From UBA10133 sp964348455 (GTDB lineage: Bacteria; Patescibacteriota; Microgenomatia; UBA1400; MFAQ01), in assembly GCA_964348455.1 (NCBI GenBank), contig CAYGCQ010000005.1, forward strand, positions 1-60,648: DNA of 60,648 nt, read 5' to 3'. The translations under genes and the position numbers were made by a program. The notes under the pieces were generated by a model. It did no database searches. It was not told the DNA's origin and saw nothing but the letters and a program-made list of their open reading frames with translations. Position 1 is the stretch's first letter. Each line of letters starts with the position of its first letter. Positions 25,740 through 33,300 of the stretch are shown piece by piece.

Positions 25740-25917
25740 AAATGACGTCCTCCCCGCACAGACTCCGCTTCGCTCCGCATTGTACGGGGTTTCCTGACTG
25801 TATTTCATTTCATGCTACCAGCATATCATCGCCTTCGGCGACGACATGCTCTTCCCATTCATCCCCGCACAAGGTTTGAGTACAAACCCTTGTACGGGGT
25901 TTCCTGGGTACAAAAAA
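25740..25917. repeat. 178-bp dispersed structured repeat, copy 2
   Basis: Same length and hairpin plan as the copy at 5978-6155 and apparently identical to that at 45994-46171. Its A-tract end merges with the U-tract of the terminator of the RNA gene at 25912-26546. The other end lies about 100 bases upstream of topA. Confidence 0.92.
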
Positions 25918-26546
25918 CCCGCCTCATAGAGACGGGTTCGTATAGTTAAAAACAGCTGGGGCGGAAGACATTTCCAGAGGGTTTATCCTGAAGAGTTAAT
26001 TCTCCAGAACTTTATTTCCCGTAACTGGAGCATATTACCCGTTTGCCCATGAGAATTGGCCTTATGCTGGCCGACCTCCGTATAAGGAGGCGGTCCCTGC
26101 CACGCAGGGTCCTTTCGCTGTTTAATGAATGGCTTCTAGTATTGCAACACCCTCGACTAGAAACCAAACCAATCTACGTAGGATCCGTCGTGTTGCCGAC
26201 ATTCATATGTAGATGCCGCTTTAGCGGTTGAGAAAAAGCATCATCGTTCCCGGCGCGGCGGGCGGCAGGATGATCAGAGCCGACGATCGGGTCGGCCAAA
26301 GCCCATGTATGGGAAACGACTGGCTTTACTAGGATATCTACATCACTCTCCAGCTTCAAAGGCCGTAGTAGCCTCCACCGAAAAGTCCTAGTGGGGATAT
26401 TCTCATACCCCGTCTAACACTAAGTGAGCTCAGCGCCTGGTTAAACGCGGCTGACGGGGGGTTAATGCCCGGTGCTGGCGCTGCTCGAACTAGGTACAAA
26501 CATATACCCACTTCGAGCAGCGAACTCGCAAAATTTAAGGTTCAAT
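25912..26546 (-). ncRNA. Large structured RNA, about 635 nt, unknown class (third of a tandem set)
   Basis: No protein frame of note exists here. A TTGACA-17-TAATAT promoter (26553-26581) and a terminator (AACCCGTCTC-TAT-GAGGCGGGTT with T6, about 25912-25938) define the unit. The 5' part folds into a long hairpin, GCTGCTCGAA/TTCGAGCAGC (about 26471-26526). Many further hairpins are visible, for example GGACCCTGC-GTG-GCAGGGACC and a CCTCC-TTATAC-GGAGG. A similar CGCCTCC-TATAC-GGAG motif occurs in the neighbouring RNA. I looked for signatures of RNase P RNA, tmRNA, SRP RNA and 6S RNA and found none. Confidence 0.7.
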
Positions 26547-26552
26547 GGACAT

Positions 26553-26581
26553 ATATTACACCAAAAAATGTTATTTGTCAA
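26553..26581 (-). promoter_or_regulatory. Promoter of large RNA 25912-26546
   Basis: TTGACA-17-TAATAT on the minus strand. The -35 and its next three bases (TTGACAAAT) match the promoter at 27240-27268 and, over TTGACAAAT, that at 27809-27837. Confidence 0.85.
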
Positions 26582-26646
26582 GTATATAGGCCTTCAAGGA
26601 CTGTCCTCGTAGGCAAAAGATAATACAGTCATAAATTGCCTCAAAA

Positions 26647-27234
26647 AAGGAAAAGGCTCGTACATTTTGTACGAGCCTTTAGTAGACTGTGCTCAGGAGA
26701 ATGAGCAAAAAAATGAAAAATATGATAAATCTCATTCTCCTGATTTCAATATCCCCAATCTTGGGGGTAAATAGTAAAAGGCTGGTGAGGCCAGCGCGAC
26801 CCCTTGACAGACAGGATGTCGACCGGGGGTCAAATTAGCGACGGGTACATGTGGCGCAAACATAGTCCACCTCGCCCCGCACTTGCTTATAATTCCCTTT
26901 TACAGGAACCCTGCTTTCGCAGGCCTCACCTCGAGCATTGGCGAAATTCAAAATGATAGGAGGCGCTTCCCGTAGGAGCGGAGCCTGGTTCATTTCTATT
27001 CGCCGGTTTATGCCGATCAGCGCGCGCCGTGGGAGCCATCATGCCCCCCAGCAAAGACCATCCGCGGTCAGGTGCGCCGTCTCCGTATAGGGAGGCGCGG
27101 GTGCGGAGCCTTGTTGCCGATCGCCACAAAATATAAGCCTTAACCTGTATTTTGTGGCGATCGGAAAACTATTTACTATTTTATTCAAAGATCAATCTCG
27201 CCTGTGGTGAGTATCACCGAACCATTCGAGAATA
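26647..27234 (-). ncRNA. Large structured RNA, about 588 nt, unknown class (second of a tandem set)
   Basis: A TTGACA-17-TAGAAT promoter precedes it and a GGCTCGTACA-AAA-TGTACGAGCC terminator ends it. The first 52 nt are identical to the start of the RNA at 27304-27803. Next comes a perfect 17-bp hairpin, CCGATCGCCACAAAATA with its complement (about 27117-27165). The body is GC-rich with many hairpins, including GCGCCTCC-CTATAC-GGAG. A long inverted pair, CAGGAGAATGAG/CTCATTCTCCTG, lies near the 3' end (about 26694-26744). No coding frame or known RNA signature was recognised. Confidence 0.72.
27183..27234 (-). repeat. 52-nt shared RNA leader, copy A
   Basis: It is identical to 27752-27803. 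On the minus strand it begins TATTCTCGAATGGTTCGGTG, and it contains GGTGA-TAC-TCACC. It starts at the position predicted for transcription initiation. Confidence 0.9.
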
Positions 27235-27239
27235 TGGCC

Positions 27240-27268
27240 ATTCTATCACCACTTTTGACATTTGTCAA
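27240..27268 (-). promoter_or_regulatory. Promoter of large RNA 26647-27234
   Basis: TTGACA-17-TAGAAT on the minus strand, ending six bases before the shared leader. Confidence 0.85.
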
Positions 27269-27303
27269 GTACTATAAGACTATTCACAAGCTCATAAACC
27301 AAG

Positions 27304-27803
27304 AAAAATCCGCCTCAGTTGAGACGGATTTAATTTAAAGAAAATGCCGCTCCGGGATCGTTGCCCGGAGACGGCAGAAATGTGGGAGATGAATTCCATG
27401 CACTTGCGCGAGTGCATGAGCTAATAAAATCATCTCCTCATCAGGTCGGCTTTAGACGCTAGAGCTTAGCATCTTGATCATCGCCTTCCCATATCCGAAC
27501 TCGCCAGCCCGGAGTAATTTCACCTTCACTCTATCATCTAGGAAACAAAGCTCAAAGTGGCTATGCCCGCAGATAGAGACCTATTAGGTGAGCGTGTCAT
27601 GGCGGGATTAACCCGCAACTGAGTTGCGTCGGCTCAGTCAAACTGTTGCCGGAGCCCAAGGCTACCGGCCAAAGAGAGCGGCCACTATGATCTCGGCCGT
27701 TCAGCTTTCCTTCAATTATAAAGAGAAGCTGAACGACCGAGTTACTAATTGATTCAAAGATCAATCTCGCCTGTGGTGAGTATCACCGAACCATTCGAGA
27801 ATA
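27304..27803 (-). ncRNA. Large structured RNA, about 500 nt, unknown class (first of a tandem set)
   Basis: A TTGACA-17-TATTAT promoter and an ATCCGTCTC-AACT-GAGGCGGAT terminator define it. After the shared 52-nt leader it forms a long hairpin with arms CTCGGTCGTTCAGCTT and AAAGCTGAACGGCCGAG, the same plan as its neighbour but with a different sequence. A GGAGATGA/TCATCTCC stem encloses CATGCACT/AGTGCATG near the 3' end, followed by TGCCGTCTCCGGG/CCCGGAGCGGCA. No open frame is convincing. It lies between PBP2 (upstream, same strand) and the second RNA. Confidence 0.72.
27752..27803 (-). repeat. 52-nt shared RNA leader, copy B
   Basis: Identical to 27183-27234; see there. Flanking sequences on both sides differ, including the five bases between the -10 box and the leader. 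Confidence 0.9.
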
Positions 27804-27808
27804 CGTAT

Positions 27809-27837
27809 ATAATACCCCATAACACAGAATTTGTCAA
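27809..27837 (-). promoter_or_regulatory. Promoter of large RNA 27304-27803
   Basis: TTGACA-17-TATTAT on the minus strand, located just after the stop of the PBP2 gene. Confidence 0.88.
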
Positions 27838-27852
27838 GACCTAGTTTTAGCC

Positions 27853-29385
27853 TTACTTCAACAAGTACGGCAATATCTCGCCTGCTACAGGAGCAGCCAC
27901 TGCACTCCCCTGTCCTCCCTGCTCTATAAGCACTGTTATCACAATCCACTCCTTCACATCAGCTCCCTTCGGCACCACCACTGTCATCCAGGCATTGGGT
28001 AAAGTATCCTTTGCTCCAACCTGGGCCGTTCCGGTTTTACAGTATATTTTTCCTGCATACCCAAACAAAGGAAAAGCAGTCCCACCCGGACTACAAGCTC
28101 CAGCCATACCCTCAAGCACGGTCGCAACATTCTTAGGATTAAACTTCTGATCACCACAAGACACACTCCCTACAATCATCGGATCACAGCTTAAACCACT
28201 CACCGCTTCCGAGGTCATTCGATTTATCTGAATAGGAGTAGTCATAAGGTCCCCTTGACCAATTGAAAGATGATACGTATTACCCAAGAACCACCTCTCC
28301 CCCAAGGTCTTCTCTCTCCAGTAAGGTGTCGGCACAAATCCATCTGACTCACCAGGTAAATCAATCCCGGTCTTTTCGCCCAACCCAAATCTTTTTGTCC
28401 AGGATATCAGTGAATCTGCCCCCAAAGCTTCACCAATTTTATAAAAGAAAATATCGTTACTCCTAGACAAAGCACTTACAACATTAACCATTCCCTCTGT
28501 TCTGCTATATTGATCAAAATACCAGTTACCAAAGCGATACTCCCCTATCTTCAACTCTCCCGTATCTTGAATCTCCGTATTTTTATTAATTTTCCCCTCT
28601 TCCAATGCACCCATCGCAGGAACCAACTTATAAACCGACCCCGGCGCAAAATCTCCAGAAATAGCCCGGTTAAAAAGGGGCTTGCCATTTTCATCAATTA
28701 ACAAACTTTCAATATCTTTGTAGTCTCCACCAAAATCACTTCGCTTACCATTAGCGATAAATAAATTTGGGTCAAAGGAAGGTACACTGGCCAATGCCAA
28801 TACTTCACCATTTACTTTCGCAACTACAATAGCTCCACTTTTGCCTTCCTCCAAGTATTTACTTTTAAGTGCCATGTATGCTTCTTTCTGAAGTTCTAAA
28901 TCAATGTTCGTTTTCAAATTTTTACCAGGTACAGACTCCGTCTGAGTAATTATTTTCCTGGTCTTACCATCAGCAGTTTCCTGAACAACAGCTTCGCCCG
29001 GAAAGCCTACTAAATCATTTTGGTAACTCTTTTCTAAGCCCGCTTTCCCAAGTGTCATGATCGGATTACATCGGGAACAATCTTTTAAATCTTTTTCATT
29101 TGGTTTACCCAGATAACCGACTATAGGTGAAATTGTTTCACCACCCGGGTAAAACCGAATCGTCCTACCCAGATAATCGATGTTCATGGCTAAAGGCTTA
29201 CCATATCTATCGGTAATCACGCCACGAATAGGATCTAACTTTTCTTTCCTAATCATGTTGCCCTGAGCCAAATCCCCAAAATGATCCCCCATGACAGTAG
29301 TCAAGAAAAAAACCCTGGAAAAAACCATGGCCATTACGAGGACCAAGATCATCTTCGACCATGTGTACATTTCACCTTTCCTCAT
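27853..29385 (-). CDS. mrdA: Penicillin-binding protein 2 (elongation transpeptidase)
   Basis: This cross-links peptidoglycan during cell elongation. The 510 residues contain one N-terminal membrane helix and a dimerisation domain with R-G-V-I-T-D-R-Y-G. The transpeptidase motifs are S250-V-Y-K253, S309-N-D, and K450-T-G-T. An internal ATG at 29370 is preceded by AGGAAAGGTG and may be the real start. It sits with mreB, mreC and an mreD-like gene, which fits a rod-shape complex. The next features downstream are the three large RNAs. Confidence 0.93.
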   Translation of the reverse strand: MRKGEMYTWSKMILVLVMAMVFSRVFFLTTVMGDHFGDLAQGNMIRKEKLDPIRGVITDRYGKPLAMNIDYLGRTIRFYPGGETISPIVGYLGKPNEKDLKDCSRCNPIMTLGKAGLEKSYQNDLVGFPGEAVVQETADGKTRKIITQTESVPGKNLKTNIDLELQKEAYMALKSKYLEEGKSGAIVVAKVNGEVLALASVPSFDPNLFIANGKRSDFGGDYKDIESLLIDENGKPLFNRAISGDFAPGSVYKLVPAMGALEEGKINKNTEIQDTGELKIGEYRFGNWYFDQYSRTEGMVNVVSALSRSNDIFFYKIGEALGADSLISWTKRFGLGEKTGIDLPGESDGFVPTPYWREKTLGERWFLGNTYHLSIGQGDLMTTPIQINRMTSEAVSGLSCDPMIVGSVSCGDQKFNPKNVATVLEGMAGACSPGGTAFPLFGYAGKIYCKTGTAQVGAKDTLPNAWMTVVVPKGADVKEWIVITVLIEQGGQGSAVAAPVAGEILPYLLK

Positions 29386-29409
29386 TTTTTCTTCATTCAG
29401 CTTTCACTA

Positions 29410-29494
29410 GTCATTCCTGGCTTGACCAGGAATCCATCAAATAAACACTACATTCAGTACTTACTGAATGGATCCCTGCCTTCGCAGGGATGAC
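29410..29494. repeat. 85-bp GTCATTCC...GGGATGAC palindromic element
   Basis: It has the outer arms GTCATTCCTGG and a GCAGGGATGAC end, with CCTGG-CTTGA-CCAGG and CCCTGC-CTTC-GCAGGG hairpins and a central ATTCAGTA-CT-TACTGAAT hairpin. It is the same length as the element at 41461-41545. It lies between the PBP2 gene and the mreD-like gene. Confidence 0.85.
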
Positions 29495-29512
29495 AAGATG
29501 TGACACTGATAC

Positions 29513-29935
29513 TTAATAATTTAGTTTAATTGTTTCAGATTTTTCGAACCATCTTTCCGCTACACTCCATGACAGGATAACACCAAGAAACTCCCACCAA
29601 CTCCAGTTTAATCCAAACACTTTATCAAAAACAAAGTTGGCTAAAAGTGAAATGACCAGCATCACCCAACCGGTTTCCTTTCTCGAACTAAAAACGAAAG
29701 ACAATCCACCCGTTACAATCACCAAGAACAAAGCCGGAGGCCCTACAGGTATTCTGTAAATAGACGCTATCAGTAAACCAATTACAAAAGAAAGCCAGTA
29801 AATCCACCTCAGATCCAAAAGTATTAACAAAAACGGCCAGAAAATTCCAAGGCCCAAAACTCCCTCTCCGACAATCACAGAAACCAGTACTGCAACAACA
29901 GCTTTTATGATATTTTTCGATTGTTTATCAATCAT
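29513..29935 (-). CDS. MreD-like membrane protein
   Basis: The 140-residue protein has four or five membrane helices. It sits between mreC and PBP2, exactly where mreD is found in many bacteria, which is the main support for the name because MreD sequences are poorly conserved. MreD is part of the elongasome. TATATT lies seven bases before the ATG at 29935 with no Shine-Dalgarno. It could instead be an unrelated small membrane protein. Confidence 0.55.
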   Translation of the reverse strand: MIDKQSKNIIKAVVAVLVSVIVGEGVLGLGIFWPFLLILLDLRWIYWLSFVIGLLIASIYRIPVGPPALFLVIVTGGLSFVFSSRKETGWVMLVISLLANFVFDKVFGLNWSWWEFLGVILSWSVAERWFEKSETIKLNY

Positions 29936-30055
29936 AATAAGTAATATACAATCGTGATTATAAGAGGAAGCGCAGTCCGAAAGGACGAGAAAGCGACACC
30001 ATGTAGTGGATAGTGCCCTTGTGGTACTCTAATAATCTTTGATTGTCGGTCTAAC

Positions 30056-30826
30056 ATGAATACTTCAATAAAAATAAATCTAATTCTTCTTCCCTTACTG
30101 CTCTCGATTCTATTGTCTACGGCAGGAAAACTCAAGGCGGGAAAAAATATAGATAAATTATTTAATATTTTCTTCGCTCCTATTACCATTCCGGCTTCAC
30201 AGGCGCGCCTAATCGTCGAAAATAAATTTACCGAGATAAAAAATATTTCCGGACTCGAGAAGCTAAGTCACGATCAAAAAAATCAGATCGCTTCTTTGCT
30301 ATCGGAAAATGAGTATCTCAAACAAACTCTGCTGGATAAAAAGATTACCGAAAATCTGAAGAACTCTTTCAAAGAAATCATTCCTGTCCGATTATCCGGT
30401 TCTTCAGGAAAATTTATAGTCTCCTCGACGGCCTCGCTTGAAAATGTCAAACCAGGTCAACCACTCGTATCAGGCAACGTCTTACTCGGAACTGTTCTGG
30501 AAGTAAAAGGAACTGCCATTACCATCACCCCACTCGAGAGTGAAAAATCTCCATCGTTTCCTATCCGTACAGCTTCCGGTCAAAAAGGTTTTTATCACTA
30601 TGAAAGCAATCAGCCACTCATCAGTGACATTCCCAGTCAAAACCCAATTGTACTAGGTGACTTTATCTTTACCGAGCCGGGAGAGCTGTTTCCGGGTAAT
30701 CTTATAATCGGAAAAATTACTCGACTACTTACTATCAGTCAAGAGCCTCTCCAAAAAGCTGAGATTACTCTCTACGACTCACTAAATGGCAATCCCGACA
30801 ATCTCGCCATCATCACCTCCCCCTAG
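30056..30826 (+). CDS. mreC: Rod shape-determining protein MreC
   Basis: MreC is a periplasmic/outside scaffold that links MreB with the peptidoglycan synthases. The 256 residues start with one membrane helix (about 8-27), then a coiled coil (about 65-105), then two beta domains. These include V-S-S-T-A-S-L-E-N-V-K-P-G-Q-P-L-V-S-G-N-V-L-L-G-T-V and the late G-E-L-F-P-G-N-L-I-I-G-K-I, both standard for MreC. Unusually it is on the plus strand while mreB, the mreD-like gene and PBP2 are on the minus strand. Confidence 0.88.
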   Translation: MNTSIKINLILLPLLLSILLSTAGKLKAGKNIDKLFNIFFAPITIPASQARLIVENKFTEIKNISGLEKLSHDQKNQIASLLSENEYLKQTLLDKKITENLKNSFKEIIPVRLSGSSGKFIVSSTASLENVKPGQPLVSGNVLLGTVLEVKGTAITITPLESEKSPSFPIRTASGQKGFYHYESNQPLISDIPSQNPIVLGDFIFTEPGELFPGNLIIGKITRLLTISQEPLQKAEITLYDSLNGNPDNLAIITSP

Positions 30827-30834
30827 TTTTTCGC

Positions 30835-30864
30835 AAAAAAATCCCCCTCGAAAATTCGAGAGGG
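30835..30864 (-). terminator. Rho-independent terminator
   Basis: TCCCTCTCGA-ATTT-TCGAGGGGGA plus T7 on the minus strand, after the gene ending at 30883. Confidence 0.85.
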
Positions 30865-30882
30865 ACAGCAATGATTTCAGAA

Positions 30883-31245
30883 CTATTGACCGAGCGGAGT
30901 CGCCTTCAAAATATTCCGGCTTTGTGATAACAAACCGAAGCGGAACCAGTTCACTTTGAAGTGATAGGTAGCTCCTTCATCGAGTGCGAAATAGTTCCGT
31001 GAATTGAACTTAAGAAACCATAAACTGTCAGCGTTATCAAACGTTTCATTTTCGCCAGTCTCCAGGTTCTTCACAACCACCATCGTGTCGTGGTTGAACT
31101 CGGGGACGTATCTGACCAATTGACCATCAAATTCTGTGACAGTCGCATAGTTGATAACTGGGTTAGCTATCACCAAAATCACGATAACAGCTAGGATTAT
31201 AAAGTACAAATTTTCAGCCAAAAAATTCAACAAACGGTATCCCAA
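30883..31245 (-). CDS. Small membrane-anchored protein, unknown
   Basis: The 120 residues have one membrane helix at about 12-30 and a soluble outward domain rich in Asn, Phe and Asp, without Cys. AAAGAGG precedes the ATG at about 16 nt, so the start is not firm. It has its own terminator and lies between mreB and mreC. By position it might touch cell-shape control, but by plan it resembles the other single-helix cassettes of the window. Confidence 0.6.
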   Translation of the reverse strand: MGYRLLNFLAENLYFIILAVIVILVIANPVINYATVTEFDGQLVRYVPEFNHDTMVVVKNLETGENETFDNADSLWFLKFNSRNYFALDEGATYHFKVNWFRFGLLSQSRNILKATPLGQ

Positions 31246-31315
31246 GAAGCACCTCTTTCTAGATTGGATTAAAGTACATCATTATTATACCTTATAACAG
31301 CAAATATGACAAAAA

Positions 31316-32380
31316 CTACCTCAGTCCACCCACCACTTTTACTTTTCCTAGGAGCTTATCACTCTCCAACACCTTGGCACAGCCTCGAACTACCGCTTCG
31401 AGAGGTGTATCCGTCACCCACACCGGCATACCTATCTGTTCACTAATTAGTTTATCTATCCCTCGTATGAGCGAACCTCCGCCGGCCATGACCATTCCTT
31501 TTTCCAGAATATCAGCCACCAAATCAGGAGGCGTCTCCTCAATTATCAACGCAATTTCGCCCAATATCTGATTCACGATCGGCATCAAAGACTCACGAAT
31601 CTCAACACTATCCAACTTCAACGACTTCGGCAGACCGTCTTCCAAGCTACGACCTCGAACCACGATCTGCAACGGATTTCCTTCTTTTTCCCTTTTCATC
31701 GGATAAGCAGATCCTACTGCAATCTTTACCTCTTCGGCTGTACTTTCACCCAACAAAAGGTTGTACTTTAATCGAACAAAATTTTGTATCGATTCCGTCA
31801 ATTCATCCCCTGCCACCCGCAAACTTCGATTCAGGACTAAACCTCCTAAAGAGATAACACCTATCTCACTTGTCCCTCCCCCAATGTCACAGATTAGCTG
31901 ACCTTCAGCTTTCTCTACCGGCAGACCACTCCCAATCGCGGCTGCCATAGGCTCCTCAACAAGGAACACGGCTCTAGCTCCTGCCTCCAAAGCAGCTTCT
32001 TGCACAGCCCTTCTCTCTACCTCAGTCACACCACTTGGAATGCCGATAGCCACTCTCGGTCTGGGAATTTTGAAGCCAAGACCTTTGTATAGCTCATGGA
32101 CTTCCACAATATAGTGCTTCAGCATAGCCTCGGCAGCATCAAAATCGGCGATTACACCATCTCTTAGGGGTCTCACTACCTCGATATTGGCCGGATTCTT
32201 TCCAAGCATTTTCTTTGCCTCATCCCCCATCGCCAGGATCACTTTTGTCTTCATATTCCTCGCAACCACCGAAGGCTGTCGAATAACAACCCCTTTGCCT
32301 CGAACATGTACCACTACGTTAGCCGTGCCTAGATCTATGCCTACATCGAGCGTCGCGAGCCTCCAAAGTTTTTCAAACAT
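31316..32380 (-). CDS. mreB: Rod shape-determining actin homologue MreB
   Basis: MreB filaments guide cell-wall elongation. The 354 residues open with V-G-I-D-L-G-T-A-N (phosphate-1 loop) and contain C-D-I-G-G-G-T-S-E (phosphate-2 loop), V-F-L-V-E-E-P-M-A-A-A-I-G, and the adenosine loop V-M-A-G-G-G-S-L-I-R-G. Length and motif spacing are standard. Confidence 0.97.
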   Translation of the reverse strand: MFEKLWRLATLDVGIDLGTANVVVHVRGKGVVIRQPSVVARNMKTKVILAMGDEAKKMLGKNPANIEVVRPLRDGVIADFDAAEAMLKHYIVEVHELYKGLGFKIPRPRVAIGIPSGVTEVERRAVQEAALEAGARAVFLVEEPMAAAIGSGLPVEKAEGQLICDIGGGTSEIGVISLGGLVLNRSLRVAGDELTESIQNFVRLKYNLLLGESTAEEVKIAVGSAYPMKREKEGNPLQIVVRGRSLEDGLPKSLKLDSVEIRESLMPIVNQILGEIALIIEETPPDLVADILEKGMVMAGGGSLIRGIDKLISEQIGMPVWVTDTPLEAVVRGCAKVLESDKLLGKVKVVGGLR

Positions 32381-32451
32381 GATAATTTAAAGTAGTCATA
32401 ATGCCCCTAAATAATATCAAAGTATAACGACTTATGCGAGACACAAAAGCC

Positions 32452-32480
32452 TTGACAATATAAATTCATTTTCGTATAAT
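32452..32480 (+). promoter_or_regulatory. Promoter of tRNA-Thr
   Basis: TTGACA-17-TATAAT lies 18 bases before the tRNA. Confidence 0.88.
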
Positions 32481-32498
32481 CACCAAGTAATTTAAAAC

Positions 32499-32570
32499 GC
32501 GTCCATAGCTCAGTGGCAGAGCACTCGCTTTGTAAGTGAGTTGTCAGGGGTTCGATTCCCTTTGGACGCT
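32499..32570 (+). tRNA. tRNA-Thr (anticodon TGT)
   Basis: The full cloverleaf is present: acceptor GCGTCCA/TGGACGC, anticodon stem CTCGC/GTGAG with loop TTTGTAA, and T arm AGGGG-TTCGATT-CCCTT. It is 72 nt and CCA is not encoded. Confidence 0.93.
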
Positions 32571-32662
32571 CTCCCCGTTCAGTCAGCGCTGTTGACCCTT
32601 CCTCAAATATCAGGAATGTGGAGACAACTATTGCTTGCTGAACGGGTTTATTTCCAATACAT
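32571..32662 (+). other. Structured trailer behind tRNA-Thr
   Basis: CCCGTTCAG (32574) pairs with CTGAACGGG (32638-32646), enclosing about 55 nt, and lies between the tRNA and the terminator. It could be a processed small RNA or simply a tRNA trailer. There is no ORF. Confidence 0.45.
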
Positions 32663-32692
32663 AATCCTCCGATATCTTCGGAGGATTTTTTA
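32663..32692 (+). terminator. Rho-independent terminator
   Basis: AATCCTCCGA-TATC-TTCGGAGGATT plus T-tract; it ends the tRNA-Thr unit. Confidence 0.9.
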
Positions 32693-32784
32693 TGACCAAA
32701 AAAGATGTTTTGTGCTATCATCGAGCAAGTTAAATGACTTGAAACAGTTAGCTCGCTGAAAATATTTCCAAGGAGGTCGTGTAA

Positions 32785-33231
32785 ATGTCGACAAAACACC
32801 AAGAATCTCCCGGCGTACTTGCAGCCCTATACCAACTAGCCCAAAATAAAACTCTCAAAGCTCGTGGTAAAAAATCCGATTTTCGCAGCTCGGGAAGTAT
32901 TCAACTCTGGGCAAATGTTACTCGGCCTCTAAGCTCTATCGCTATTGTTTATACAGCGGGAACCAAAATTGTATTCGGAGTACTCCAAGCCCCACTTGAA
33001 GATGTAGGCCCCGAAAACGCAATTGCAGAAGGAATGACAGATTTAGGAAACAGTTTTTATGCCGACCCAGCGAAATCAATTTGGGCCGCCGCCTATATCC
33101 TCGCCAAGGACCTGGGAAAAGCCTACGACCCAACCAATACATTTACTCTCGAAGAGGGATTGGCGGCCTGGAAGTTCAAACAGGCTCAGTACAAGTACTA
33201 CACACCTCTTCTGGAGATTCAGCTTCCATAA
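32785..33231 (+). CDS. Unknown protein
   Basis: The 148 residues start at an ATG with AAGGAGG seven bases upstream, and a terminator follows. There is no membrane segment or Cys. The second half is helical with several Trp/Tyr. It is a stand-alone cassette between the tRNA and the kinase-RtcB gene. The family is not recognised. Confidence 0.65.
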   Translation: MSTKHQESPGVLAALYQLAQNKTLKARGKKSDFRSSGSIQLWANVTRPLSSIAIVYTAGTKIVFGVLQAPLEDVGPENAIAEGMTDLGNSFYADPAKSIWAAAYILAKDLGKAYDPTNTFTLEEGLAAWKFKQAQYKYYTPLLEIQLP

Positions 33232-33242
33232 CTCACCAACCA

Positions 33243-33273
33243 GCCTCGCTTTAAATTGCGAGGCTTTTATTTT
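33243..33273 (+). terminator. Rho-independent terminator
   Basis: GCCTCGC-N8-GCGAGGC followed by TTTTATTTT. Confidence 0.8.
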
Positions 33274-33288
33274 GGCGAGATTGCATAG

Positions 33289-33294
33289 TACAAT
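33289..33294 (+). promoter_or_regulatory. -10 box of a probable leaderless message
   Basis: TACAAT ends six bases before the ATG of the kinase-RtcB gene, with a weak TTTATT 17 bases further up. No ribosome site lies between box and start. Confidence 0.5.
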
Positions 33295-33300
33295 TCACTC

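Noticed and set aside
25740..25917. The 178-bp repeat as a CRISPR repeat or integron attC site
   Set aside because: Copies are single and dispersed, lie 20 kb apart, have no spacers, and no cas or integrase gene is nearby.
27437..27444. CTGATGAG on the minus strand in the first large RNA, resembling a hammerhead ribozyme core
   Set aside because: The following stem is not succeeded by GAAA and no cleavage-site strand was found, so the core is incomplete.
25912..27803. Identity of the large RNAs as RNase P RNA, tmRNA, SRP RNA or 6S RNA
   Set aside because: I looked for GAGGAAAGTCC/ACAGAA, a tRNA-like end with a tag frame, the GGAAG/GCAG SRP loop, and a single long bubble hairpin; none is present. 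A covariance search could still overturn this.
26043..27949. Several 60-70-codon frames within the large-RNA region
   Set aside because: They lack ribosome sites, have biased odd composition, and cross stable hairpins; promoter and terminator positions fit RNA units better.
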